From positions 42,312,762 to 42,376,761 of the forward strand of contig NC_053042.1 in NCBI RefSeq assembly GCF_003473485.1: a stretch of DNA of 64,000 bases, read 5' to 3'. Below are positions 34,311 through 46,187 of this stretch, in pieces. The position numbers and the translations under genes were made by a program. This stretch comes from Medicago truncatula. Lineage: Eukaryota > Streptophyta > Magnoliopsida > Fabales > Fabaceae. How positions within the stretch are numbered: the first letter of the stretch is position 1; every line of letters begins with the position of its first letter. The notes beneath the pieces were generated by a model. That model saw nothing but the letters and a program-made list of their open reading frames with translations, made no database searches and was not told where the DNA came from.

Positions 34311-35070
34311 GGGGGTTGTATTGGATTAGGATTTTAAAAGATTATTTTAATAAAAAAAGTATTTAAGATTTTAAAAGTCTGTGTTAGATTGTATTGATTC
34401 TATGAGATTTTAAAAGACTTTTTATGTAAAAGAATTTTACACTTAAGATTTTAAAGGATTTATAACACTGACTTTTAATGATTTTAAAGGATTTTATGTG
34501 ATTTTAAAATTTCAAAAGATTCAATGAATTTTAGGGAAAAAAAAGAACAAACTTACAAGCGTGAATGATAGAAATAATGAACAAATAAATTCTAGCGTTT
34601 GAATAAAGAAAAATAAAACCAATAAAAAATTCTTTTACTATTGATTTTCAAATTTTAAGAATTTTATAAGATTTTAAGGGACTAAAAAACACTCTAACAC
34701 ATTATTCAAAATACACATTTTTTATTTGTTAAAAATTTTATTTACACAAAACTCAATTGTACATATTTAAAATTATGCCAACACTTACAAATCTTTCAAA
34801 AAAAAAATTTGTGTCAGCCATTACAAATCGGTCGAGTTTACACGAGTTTACCGAGTGTTAACTCAGTCAAACTCGTTAAGTCTTCCGATTTTACCAGAAA
34901 CCCAGTTTACCTCAGAGTTAACACAATTTTTGTAACTAAAAACGTAAACTCGGTAATCTTGGAGAGTTAAAACTCGATTTGCGGAACATTGATTACGACA
35001 TACTCTCTATCATAATATTCTCAATACAATTTTTATTTTTTTATGAGATAAAGAGAGGGAGAGAAGGGGG

Positions 35071-35124
<54 letters not shown>

Positions 35125-35422
35125 AGAGAGAGATTGTAACTTTTAAAAGAAAAACAATCTCAAGAAATCTCATCTTTTCATGAAAGACTTTTTCTTGTTA
35201 AAATTACACTACAAAATCCATCAAAATCCAATTTATTAAACAATCCTTTGAAATTTGAATAATTTTGAATACCACAAGACTTTTGTTAAGTAATGAAAAG
35301 TCTTGATTGAATACCTCAAAACTTTTTTAAAATGACAAAGAGTCTTGATTGAATACCACAAGACTTTTTTATAAATAAAAAGTCTTTTAAAATCCCATAT
35401 AATCCTAATTCAATACATCCCC
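34311..35422. mobile_element. Harbinger-like TIR element, 1.1 kb, with GA microsatellite
   Basis: GGGGGTTGTATTGGATTAGG (left) and its inverse CCTAATTCAATACATCCCC (right), extended inward by TTTTAAAAGA, are flanked by TAA at 34308-34310 and 35423-35425. The interior carries many copies of the AAAGTCTT/AAGACTTT unit in both orientations and a (GA)n tract. No transposase frame was found, so it is non-autonomous. Confidence 0.7.
35074..35120. repeat. (GA)n microsatellite
   Basis: About 23 uninterrupted GA units inside the Harbinger-like element, followed by a looser GAGAAGAGAG stretch. Confidence 0.95.
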
Positions 35423-38400
35423 TAAGAAAAAATAAAAAATCGCTAAGTAACTAATTTCATACATAAATGCACATAAATTTGTTACAAGAAAATTCACTGA
35501 TTTGATTTTTTAGTGTGGATGATATCTTACATGTTATCTATTTGATCTTCTTCTCGTTATTTCTTTTCCCTCTCGTCTCTAAGTTTGATTTTCAGAAGTC
35601 TCATAACGTGCTTGATAATATGAAAATAGACACTATTTTTTTGGGTACAATAGACACTCCTTTTTTTTTTCTTTTCTTTGTGTGTGTTCCTACACGACTT
35701 CTCGTCATACAATATTTATCTAATTTCTCATGTTTAGTATTCGTTCTTTCATATCTCCTTTCATAATATTCATGTATTATTTCCTTTCCATGTAATTTTA
35801 TTCTCATCTTTTCTCAATGTCATTTAATGATGATACTTACACGCTTTGAATCGTTCATAAATTCTCTAATCCTTATCGTATTTCATCCCCCTTTGCATGT
35901 ACACAATATCTTTTCTCTCTTTCTCTTATTTGCTTGACTTCCATAACAAACAAACTAATAAAAATTCAAACTTTACATACAACCACAAAGAAGGATGAAT
36001 ACAAATTTATTTTTTATTAGCACAAAAAATTAATCCTTTTTTACTTCCTTTGTTAATATTTTTGTTACTCTTTTACTCTCGTTTATTTTGAAAATGTACT
36101 CTCTCTCTCTCTACAACTTTTCAATTTTCAATGTGGGTTTTTTTCTTCAAACTTGAGATGAATATAATATACTAAAACAACAAACTTTAAAGGAAATGCT
36201 AACACTTGATTAGAACTTAAACTCTAAATACGAAATGATATGATCATCGAGGGTGTTGAAGACAGCACAATCATATATAAAATGTTTGATTGAAAATTGT
36301 GAGAACGTCACAAATATCCAGAGGTTTGAATAATAAAGTATTATGGAGCGTCATAGACAATTCGATAAGCTCAAACATGAGTGCCACATGCAAAGCATAT
36401 TAAGCTTGAAATTGAGTCACAGACAAAACTTATAAGTTTGAATGACGCTCACAAGAAACAAAAAGTGGTTTACATAATCTTTACGTAATTACGTGTGTGT
36501 TTGGTTGCAAGAACCAAAGTGGAAAAGATCAATTATGAAAGAAAGCAAACATTCATATATGCTTCCTCCGTTTGGAATAACACAAAAAGGAGATGGAACT
36601 GAACTGCATGCGGACCCCTAGCCCTAGGCTGAATGTAATTTTGACAAAATGATGAAAAGACAATCCAATTTTTTTATTTTTTAGATCATGCTAACCTGTA
36701 ATTGAAGAAGTTAAAGAATGTGTAAACAACGATTATGTCTTGAAAAATATATTTTTTCTTTATTTTGTCAAAGATTGTTCTTCATGTTCTTTTGTGAAAC
36801 GATGATCTAAATTAAAATATTAATAAAAATCAAATCAAATAACAATAAAAATTATGGAAATATTTTTACTTAAGGAAATTAAAATAACAATTAATAAAAA
36901 TATTACGACAATAAAATTAATTAAAGTTAATAAATAAATAAATATAAATAAAAAGGGAATTGTTTAAATATTTTCTTTAAGGAGGATACTAGCGTACAGC
37001 ACCGTGTCTACTGTCAGATTTTTTTTCTTCTAGTGTGCTAACGTATGCATATAAATTAAACCTTCTATTTGAGCTTTTTCCTCTTTTGCACCAAAAAAAA
37101 AAAACCTTCCATTGACTTGAGAAATAATAAGGAAATGCTGAAATTGAAATAATTGAACTGGGTTACAACATGCAAATCCAGCATACGTGCTTACACCAGA
37201 ATTGGCATAAGAGAGAGATCACTCATCACCTGAAACTAGAGATCAGAGATATGAACAACTTACTTAGTTGGACATAATATGATGGACATGGACTGATCAC
37301 TGATGCAGTGCAGAATGTGACGGTGAATTTATCAGTACAAAGTTAGTTGAACCCGTGAGCCATATGCCTCATAAATAATGATAATAACATTAGACTTTGT
37401 ACATTAACATATTTTTTGTTTCATGCCTATTTATATCATTTTTTCAAAGGTATTGCGTATCCCTCCAGGCAGGCACCATGTCCATGTCACCACTCACTCA
37501 TTCAGTTGTGATATACTCATATTAACAAATGACAGAAACCAAATGCTTATCACCAAATTTAAAAACTTAGACAGTAACAATAAATTTAGCTTATTATTAT
37601 TTCGACAGAACAAAGTTTAAATAGTTTAGGATTTAGTAAAAAAACAAACAAACTTGTAGATAGGAGTTTGATATAATTCAAATTTAAAAATAAAGATAAG
37701 TGAAAATTAACGACAAATCATCTTTTATTGTTATAACCAATTTCTATCCCATTAAAAATCTACTTAAAAGTTTTTTTGAAAGAAAAAGAAAATCTTATTC
37801 AGACATTGAGGATACATTGTTGATAACCTAAATAATGTTGAATTTAATTATTTTACACATTCATTTAATGTTGTGTTTCCACGTCAATTAATCATTAGTA
37901 CGCTTCATGTGTTTTCATATTAATTAATTAATTGATCTAACATGTACAACACATCATCATTAATTGATATGACATGTACAACATATTATTGGATGCATGT
38001 GTAAAAAAATTATACATCGACAAGGTATGCTATCTAAATTCAATAAAAAAAAAATTACATGAAAGGTAAACAAAATTGTGTATTGATATTCTTCAATTGA
38101 ATTTCTCAAAATCAATTAAGAGAAGTAATGTATAATGAAATGGTTTATCTAACATGTGCAATATTGCACATGTTAAGGAAACTAAATGTAGCAACTTTGC
38201 ATTGGAAAACACCAATTATTATTAAAAAGTTATCTATTTTATAGAATATACAAATTTTAAGATAAACTTGCCACTTTAAATTTCTTAACATGTGCAAATT
38301 TACGCAAATTTGCAAATGATAGAAAAACCTATAAAAGAAAAGAGGAAGAATATGGGATTACTACAAAGTGGTAAAAGCCTATACTGTTTTAGCACTAGTA

Positions 38401-38432
38401 TGAAGTTGGACTAAGGAAGCATAAAATCCATC
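35423..38432. other. Intergenic between repeats and ABCB copy B
   Basis: AT-rich, no gene supported. A 24-base perfect palindrome sits at 38151-38174 (half-site AACATGTGCAAT), with a partial copy at about 38285. The last 90 bases (38341-38432) match the 3' end and 3' UTR of ABCB A, including the 18 codons that follow B's early stop. Confidence 0.5.
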
Positions 38433-41400
38433 TTAAACATTAATAAGTGTTTCATGTCTTCCTTTTTCAACTATAACTCCATTCTTGACAACAGCAATAA
38501 CATCTGCATTTTTAACTGTAGATAAACGATGTGCCACAACCACAGTGGTCCTATTTACCATCACTTTGTCTAATGCATCTTGAACAACTCTCTCTGATTC
38601 TGCATCTAATGCACTTGTTGCCTCATCAAGTAACAAAATCTTTGGACTTTTGATTATTGCACGTGCAATAGCTACCCTTTGCTTCTGTCCACCTGATAAT
38701 TGAGTTCCTCTCTCTCCCACTATTGTATCATAACCCTGTAACAAGACATAATACAAGTAAGAACTATATAATATTGGATTAAAAACCCAATTCTGAATAG
38801 AGATAAGGTCTGAAATGATTTTGTCACCCATCATTCTTATAAGTTGATTTTTTATGTTTGGTAGAGTTTTTGTTTAATCAATGTTTACCTGCTGTAAGCC
38901 ACTAATGAATCTATCTGCATTGGCCAATTCAGCAGCAGCAATGATTTCTGCCTCAGTTGCATTGCCACCTTTTCCATAGGCAATATTGGAACGAATAGTG
39001 TCATTGAATAATACTGGTTCTTGGCTCACAAGACCCATTTGCTGCCTTAACCACTTTAACTGTAACTGACGAATTTCTATCCCATCAAGTGTGATTTCAC
39101 CTGAATCAGGATCATAAAATCTTTGTAACAAAGCAATCACAGTCGATTTCCCACTTCCACTTTCACCGACAAGTGCTACCGTCTGTAACAAACAATTTTT
39201 ATTAGATAAAGTTAGTTATATTAGTTAGTCTTAGATATAAAGTTAGTTATATAACTGATATAACTACATGGGAAGTAAAGGGGCCCTTACCTTGCCAGAA
39301 TGGATGGTCAAGTTGAGGTCTTGGAAAATCTGAATATCAGGTCTAGATGGATACTTAAAGCTAAGATGACGAAGCTCAATTTCACCCTTAACACTGTCTA
39401 AAGTGGTACCAGATTCATCACTTGGATCTATTTTTGATTTCTTATCAATCATTCTAAATATGGAAGCAGTAGCCGACTTTGCTTTACTGGAGTCAGGAGC
39501 AAAGGAACTTGACTGAGAAATACCAACAGTTGCCATTGTTAACGCAAAGAAAACCTGCAAAACATGAAAATAACATACATTTTTAAGCGGGTTGATTTGA
39601 TCATATAATGCAATATTCTGGCATATTATCACTGCAAAAGATGATCACAATAAATGTTAGTACCCGAAAAACATCAGAAAATTTTGTATGCCCGGATTCC
39701 ACAAGTCTAGCTCCAGCGTAGAAACTTAACGCATAGACACAAAACAATAAGAAAAATGAAACACCGAATCCTGATCCACTGATTATCCCTTGCCTTATCC
39801 CTGTTTTCATGGGAACTTCACATTTCTTCCTATATAATTCCATAACCTTATTTTCAGCACAGAAAGAAGCCACAATTCTTATACTTCCCACTGCATCATT
39901 TGCAACTTGACTAGCCTCCTCATACATCATCTGCATAAACTCAATTGTTAGGATCAGTACGAGTTTGTAGTTACAAGTGAATTAATATTAGTTGCAAGTT
40001 AGTTAATATTTGTTAGTATAGTTCGGCTTGTTATTGATTGATTAATTCATGTTAGACTAGTTTACTTACTATGCAAGTCAAGTGGTTAGGTAGCAAGTGA
40101 ACACAAGAAAGTGAAATCCTGCAATATCAATTCCCATTTTTCAGTCTGCGTCAATTCCTTTTTTCCATTATTGATTACACCATCTTCAACAAAAAGTTTT
40201 AAGTGAACACAAGAAAGCGAAATCCTGTGTTCCAACAAGGCTTACTATATAAAGTGTATCCTACATTCATTATAATCAAATTTTGTCTGAATTCATTTTT
40301 ATTTTTATATCTCTGATGGGATCTAATGCTTCTCAACATCAATTATTCAATTCCCATTAGTACATTGACAATTTGTCTCATAATAATCTTAAAAATGTCA
40401 TGATTTTGTAAACTAAAATTTGTTTCTAACCTCTCTCTAGCCTTTCCACCCTTCTCCTCCCTTTATCCAAATCCGGCCGGCCAGAATGTAGATCTCCGGC
40501 GCGGTGGTGTGTTGAGTCTCCAGCTCCGCACAACTGTCCTCATCCCCTGGCTTCGTTCCGTTCGCGTCCCCTTGTTCCGGCCTGCCTGTCCATTCCGATC
40601 TGGCTTCAGATCTTGGTTGTGACTGTGAGGAAGCCACGGTTTTAGGTGGTTTCGGTGGTGTGAGGCCTGTGTGGTGGTGGGTCTGTCTCTGTTTCGGTTT
40701 AGAGGTCTTTTTGTGAGGTGGTGGTGTTGTTTCGTGGTGGTTAGGTGTTTCCGGCGTGGGTGGTGTTCCGGCGTGTCGTGGGGCTGCTTTTTTGTTGTTT
40801 GTGTTCTAGTAGTGCAAGCCTCGCCGGAGGTGGTGGTGTGTGTTCCTCCGGCCATCGCCGGAGTTGAGCTGCCGCCGGTTCTGTTGCTGGCTGTCCGTTT
40901 TTCTTTGTTTTGTGTGTCGTGTCAGTTTTCTTTGTTGTGTGTTGTGGTGTGTCCTTGCCGGATCTGTTGCTGCCTGTCGGAGTTGTGCAGCCGCCGGATC
41001 TGTGGTGTGTTGCTCCTTCCTTTATCCTTTTCTTTCATCCGCGGTGTAGATATGTGGTGGTGGTGCGTTGAGAGCTGTTCTCCGCACCACCGTCGCACGC
41101 TTTCTTGTGTTTTGTGTGTGTGTCGTGGTTGTTGTAGGCGGTTGATGGCGTTCTCGTGCTTTTCTGGATGTTACTCGAAAGGTTTAGAGCGTAGACGCAC
41201 CGTGTTGGCGGCAGCAGTCAATCACGCACCTTCGGTTTTGTTGTGTGGGGTTGGTCGTCGTTGTTGTGTTGTTCGTTTGGGTCTTTTGTTTTTGTTCCGT
41301 GTTTCTTTCGTGGAGTGGGGATCGTGCCTTTTCCGCGCTAGTTTTGGTTACTGTTCCTTCTTTATGGTCGTACAAGCTTCTGTGCGCTTTCCCAACCTCC

Positions 41401-44400
41401 CCTTCGTCGTCGGTCTTTGGTCGGTGGCGTTCCTTAGGTCTGCAAAGGGTCGTGCAGTTGTGGTGGATCCAGTCTCTGGATGATTTGAGATTTTTCTCCT
41501 CCACGAAGATAGACAGTTCAATAGTCCGGAGGGTGGCGTTGAAAAGGTGTTTGGGGCGGTGCTTTTGGTGGTTGAGTTAGTGGCTTGTTTTCATATGTTT
41601 AGGTTCGAGCTGGTTCGTTTTGTGCTGCTATTCCACCTGTTCTCCGTCTTCGAATTTGGCATCAGGATTTTGGTGGGCGAGTTTGGACAGGTTTAGGTGT
41701 TTGCTCAGATGGGTCGTGAGTTGAGGGGTGCCTTTTGATTTGTGTTAGGAGTCTCGTGGGCCGATCGCTTTTGATTCGAGATCGGGAGCTGGTTTCTTTG
41801 CCGCGGGTTCATTTAAGCTTGTTGATGTCTCCTCCGGCTTATCAGATGTTGAGCGGTGGGCGATTCTGATCGTTTGAAGCAACATATCGTCGTCGGCTGC
41901 TTTTTTGATCTCTGTTGGTGATATTGGAAAATTGATTATTGTTGATTTTTCAATGGGTGTTTTGGTGTATTTTTATTTTCTTTTAGGTGTAATATTTGGG
42001 ATTTAATCCCTTTTTATATATAATATATTTTGCCATTAAAAAAAAAAAAAATCTTAAAAATGCAGTTACTAACTACTAATATATTTCCCCTCAAATACAC
42101 ACATACACACAACGTAATAAAACTAACTCACCTTTGCGTCTGCGCTGAATCCCTTCATGGATTTCATTTGAACATATCCATTTAATCCAATGAGAGGAAT
42201 CAACACAAGGATAATCAACGCAAGCTGCCAGCTCGCAACGAAAGCAATAATCAAACCAGACAATGCAGCTGCCAAATTCATAACCAACAGTCCTAGCGCA
42301 TCACCAACAATTGTACGCACTGAAGCAGCATCTGCCGAGAGCCTTGCACCTACTGAGCCGCTCGAGTTTTCAGGCTCATCGAACCAACCAACCTCCATGC
42401 TCACCACCTTCTCAAAACATAGTAGTCTGATACGTTGGATTAACTTGTACCCAGCCACAGAGAAAAAGTAAGATTGTGCAGTAACCACCAGCAATGATGC
42501 AAAACCAAGGAGCATAAACATTACTGCCCAAAACTTGGAGTCCTTTTTCATCTCATCAAACGGTTCATAAAATGTTTTGATCATACTAGAAGTCAGAATG
42601 CCAAATATTGGAAATATGACACCGTTTCCTATGGCAGCAAAACATCCGAAAAGCAGAACTGGAATCTCTGGCTTGTTGAGGGTAGCAAGGCGGCTTAGCG
42701 GAACTTCTTGTCCTTTTTCTTTGGTTGGTAAATTCTCAAGTCCCGGATCAATGGCGTTAATTCCTGTTGGTAAAACGGATGAAACTGAAAATGAATGGCG
42801 ACTACTATTCCCTATAGATGATCCCCTACTAATAGATCTTTGAAGCGACTTTCTTTGACTCAACTGTCTAAATGATTTGGCAGAAAGTTCTCTCTTGATA
42901 TGGTGATCCGTAGTTTCTTCTGATTCCTTGTTTATTTCTTGTAAGCGTACGAGTTGAGAATAAGCTCCTTCAGGATCCTTGAGTAGTTCTGTGTGTGTTC
43001 CTGATCAATGTACAAATAAAAGAATAAATATAAACAAGATAATGACAATTTTAATTCTATTCTCTATGTATGAATTGAATTCTACTTGATCAATGAAAAG
43101 AAGCCATGTTTTGTGTGCTACCTTTCGAAACCATTTTCCCTCTATGGATTATAGCAATCATGTCGGCATTCCTCACGGTGCTCAAGCGATGTGCAACAAC
43201 AACCGTGGTTCTGTTGACCATGATCCTATCAAGAGTCTCTTGTACTACCCTTTCAGATTTTGCATCAAGTGCACTTGTAGCTTCATCTAGAAGTAAAATT
43301 CTTGGATTCTTAAGTATTGCTCTTGCAATGGCAATGCGCTGCTTCTGCCCACCAGAAAGCTGACTTCCATGGTCACCAACCATTGTGTCCAACCCCTGTA
43401 CTCAAAAGCTCAAGGTTAGGAATCCATAAATATCAAATAGCATTGACTTTGAAACTGAAGTACTATACTACTCTTATATAGTTAAGAGTTAGTTAGATTA
43501 GTTATCCTAATTATCTTCTTCATTTTATTTTGCATTCAAATATATAAATAGACTCTTTTGTTCATTATTGATCAATCTGGACAAGTTATCAATAAATAAG
43601 ATACTTCAGTAACATGGTATCAAAGCCTGGTTAGAATCTAGAACCTGGGGCAGTTTATCAATGAATTTGGCAGCGTTTGCAAGTTCAGATGCAGATCTTA
43701 TCTCTTCAATCGTTGCTCCATCTTTACCATATGAAATGTTATCCTTAATGCTGGATGCAAACAACACTGGCTCCTGGCTAACAAGACCAATTTTCCCTCT
43801 GATCCACCTGACCTGAAATTCTTTCATGTTAATTCCATCGATAAGAACTTCACCTGCCTGTGGATCATAGAATCTCTCTACCAAACTGATAATTGTCGAC
43901 TTTCCACTTCCACTTTGTCCAACCAATGCTGTGGTTGTTCCGCTCGGTATATGAAGAGAGAATCCATTAAATATCAGCTCCTCAGGTCTTGCCGGATAAC
44001 TGAAATAAACTTCTTTCAACTCTATTTCACCTTGAATATCCTCTAATATTTTTCCATTTGGATCATAAGCATCTATCTCTGGCCTCCTTTTAATTGTCTC
44101 AAACATTTTGTAAGCCGCCGCCCGACCTGCCGCAAAAGCACTCAAACCAGATGATGCCTGGCCAAGAGACCTAAAAAAATACATATCCATATGAAGAAAC
44201 GAGAATTAATGTAATTAAGGAACTTTCAAATTGACTTAGCATGGAGGTGCATAAAAATGAAGGTACCACTTACATGGAAGCAGTTAACACGACCATAATC
44301 ACATTAATCACCGTGCCTCCATTATATCCTTTTTCCATGACCATCTTTGCACCAAACCATACAGCCAAAGCATAACCTAGGAACATAAGAAACATAAATG

Positions 44401-46187
44401 TGCCTACACCTACTCCAGATATAAAACCTTCAAAAACTCCTGATTTGTAACCATCTACAAGATGTTTGCTGTAATTAGCTACTGCTTGCTTTTCACCAGT
44501 AAAGGAAGCAACCTGAAAATACACACAACACGAGGAAGGAAGTTAGGCTACATGTTTATCATAGCACTGCCACACATAAGCAGCAAGAAAATAAAAAGCA
44601 ACATGTATGTTTCGTTCCACTACTGGACTGAGGCAAAATTAATTTTAGAAGTGTAGAAATGAATTTGATATGTTTGGATGTTATCAAATATAGTTGATTT
44701 TGACCCACTTTTAAACCTCAAATTTATTGTTCAACACACTTTTGCATGAATTTTACGTTCAACTTTTAGCCACAGTCAATTTTTGTTACTGCAGAACCAA
44801 ACTCACACTTAGAAGTTATTGAAGTTTGCAAATTTACTTCTGACAACATACCGTTCTTATTGAGCCAATTGTCTGTTCAACAACATGCGCAGCTTTTGCA
44901 TAAGCAGTTTGACCTTTAGAAGCCATCCTGCCTATGATTACAGCCATGGCAGCACCCGACACAACAAGAAGTGGAAGTGTTGACATCAATACAACAGTAA
45001 GAAGCCATCCTCTGGTAAATGCTATCACAAAACCGCCAACAAATGTTGCTATTAGCTGCAGAAATTTCCCAACCTGTTTTTTCAAACATAAAATGAAACC
45101 TTCATTCAGAAAAATAAATTCAAAGCTATGTAGTAGACACTTCACATTAAATTTGTGTCCGGTGTCCAAACGACACTAATATGCGATTACATTCAATTAT
45201 TCTATTTTTCAAATTACTACTAGTATTGACGTACTGTGTTTGGTGTCCGTGCTCGTGGTTCATAGATTCAAAGTAACCATTTACTCCAAAATCATATTTT
45301 ACATTCAACTCTAAAATTCATACCTTCTCACCCATGGCATCTTGAATAAGAACAGTATCACCTGACATTCTCCCTATAACTTCTCCTGTGTTTGTTTCTT
45401 TATCAAAGAAAGTAACATCTTGTCTTAATATTGTTTTCAAATACAATCCTCTTATTCTTGCAGCTTGTCTTTCTCCTGTAACCATCCAACAACTCACCTC
45501 TGAAAATACAAAAACAATTTCTCACAAGTTTAGTGTCTTTTCTTCATATACAAAAAAATTCATCATCTTAATTAATACAAATATATTATACTTACGAAGA
45601 AATGCTGCCACCCCAGATCCTACTGCCAAATATACATATTTCAAAGAAACCTGTAATTAATTTAATCATCATCATCATCATGTAACTGAAAATTTATTCT
45701 ACAAATTAAAGAAAAATCTCATTCATCCCATAAGTACAGCTCGTTTGGTATAGCTGCAAAGATGTTGATATGCAGGTGTTCGGACACGACACTCCCCGAT
45801 TTACCACGCTAGACTACGACAAAAAGAGAAATCATTCATTAACGAATATAATTTCGTAGCATGGTTTTATGTTACCTTGGTCACTTGGTCAACAATGTCC
45901 TCGGTGTTAGTTTGGTTACTACCGAAACTATGAATCATTTGACCGAGGAGCACTGTCATGATAGGTAAACCCAAACCATTTCCAATAGCACCAATAGTAC
46001 CAACAATCATTAACAGAATGTCAGTGGAATCTGCAAAAGAGAATAATTTGTGAAATGGTACTGTCTCTTGTTTTTCTTTTGTTATGTCCTTTTCGCCGTT
46101 TGTAGTAGCATTTGTACTTGTTTCTGTACGATTATTCTCTGACGTTGTTGCTTCATCAACAAAATCATTCTCAATCTCCACACCCAT
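38433..46187 (-). CDS. ABCB: Full-length ABCB transporter, tandem copy B, C-terminus cut by a nonsense codon
   Basis: Paralogue of copy A with the same twelve coding exons: 45876-46187, 45596-45650, 45324-45499, 44852-45073, 44274-44512, 43645-44170, 43122-43395, 42132-43000, 39664-39930, 39291-39554, 38889-39182, 38433-38735, giving 1266 residues. Exons 2 to 11 equal those of A base for base in length; only the variable N-terminus (15 bases shorter) and the last exon differ. Both NBDs are complete ([29 protein letters not shown]). In the last exon the Lys codon after HETLINV is TAA, removing the final 18 residues that are still readable downstream in frame to the old stop at 38379-38381. Intron 8 is 2.2 kb because of a retroposon. 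Probably still functional; same likely role as A. Confidence 0.93.
40398..42049 (+). mobile_element. GC-rich poly-A retroposon (non-autonomous, non-LTR type) in ABCB B intron 8
   Basis: A 1652-bp insert ends in a poly-A run (42038-42049) and is bounded by a 13-bp target duplication, AATCTTAAAAATG (40385-40397 and 42050-42062). Copy A keeps the unoccupied site (CTCATAATAATCTAAACCATGCAG style), which fixes both borders. The body is markedly GC-rich (TTCCGGCG, GCCGGA and GTGGTGG motifs), with an AT-rich 3' end before the A-run. No endonuclease, reverse transcriptase or RNase H is recognisable, so it is a partner-dependent or internally deleted element, or a processed transcript. It is antisense to the ABCB gene. 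Confidence 0.8.
43465..43640 (+). mobile_element. LTR-retroelement remnant in ABCB B intron 6
   Basis: The plus strand shows ATATATAAATAGACTC, an AATAAATAAG signal and TGGTATCAAAGCC (43615-43627), close to the Ty1-copia/TRIM primer-binding site TGGTATCAGAGC. Homologous to 24545-24735 in copy A, so the insertion is older than the gene duplication. Confidence 0.6.
44669..44810. mobile_element. MITE in ABCB B intron 4
   Basis: Ends ATGTTTGGATGTTATC and GAACCAAACTCACAC are inverted. Related in position and outer flank to 25695-25889 of copy A. Confidence 0.5.

Noticed and set aside
39945-40384. Possible solo LTR in ABCB B intron 8 (starts TGTTAGGATC; internal AAGTGAACACAAGAAAG repeat)
   Set aside because: No matching CA end, target duplication or primer-binding site could be fixed; only noted as a B-specific stretch with a duplicated 29-base block.
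40671-41483. 270-codon open frame on the plus strand of the GC-rich insert, with others on both strands
   Set aside because: The translation is dominated by Val, Cys, Trp, Phe and Leu from GTGG/TGTT-type repeats. Overlapping open frames in other phases are equally long, and no domain is recognisable. It is a by-product of GC-rich, stop-poor sequence inside a retroposon.
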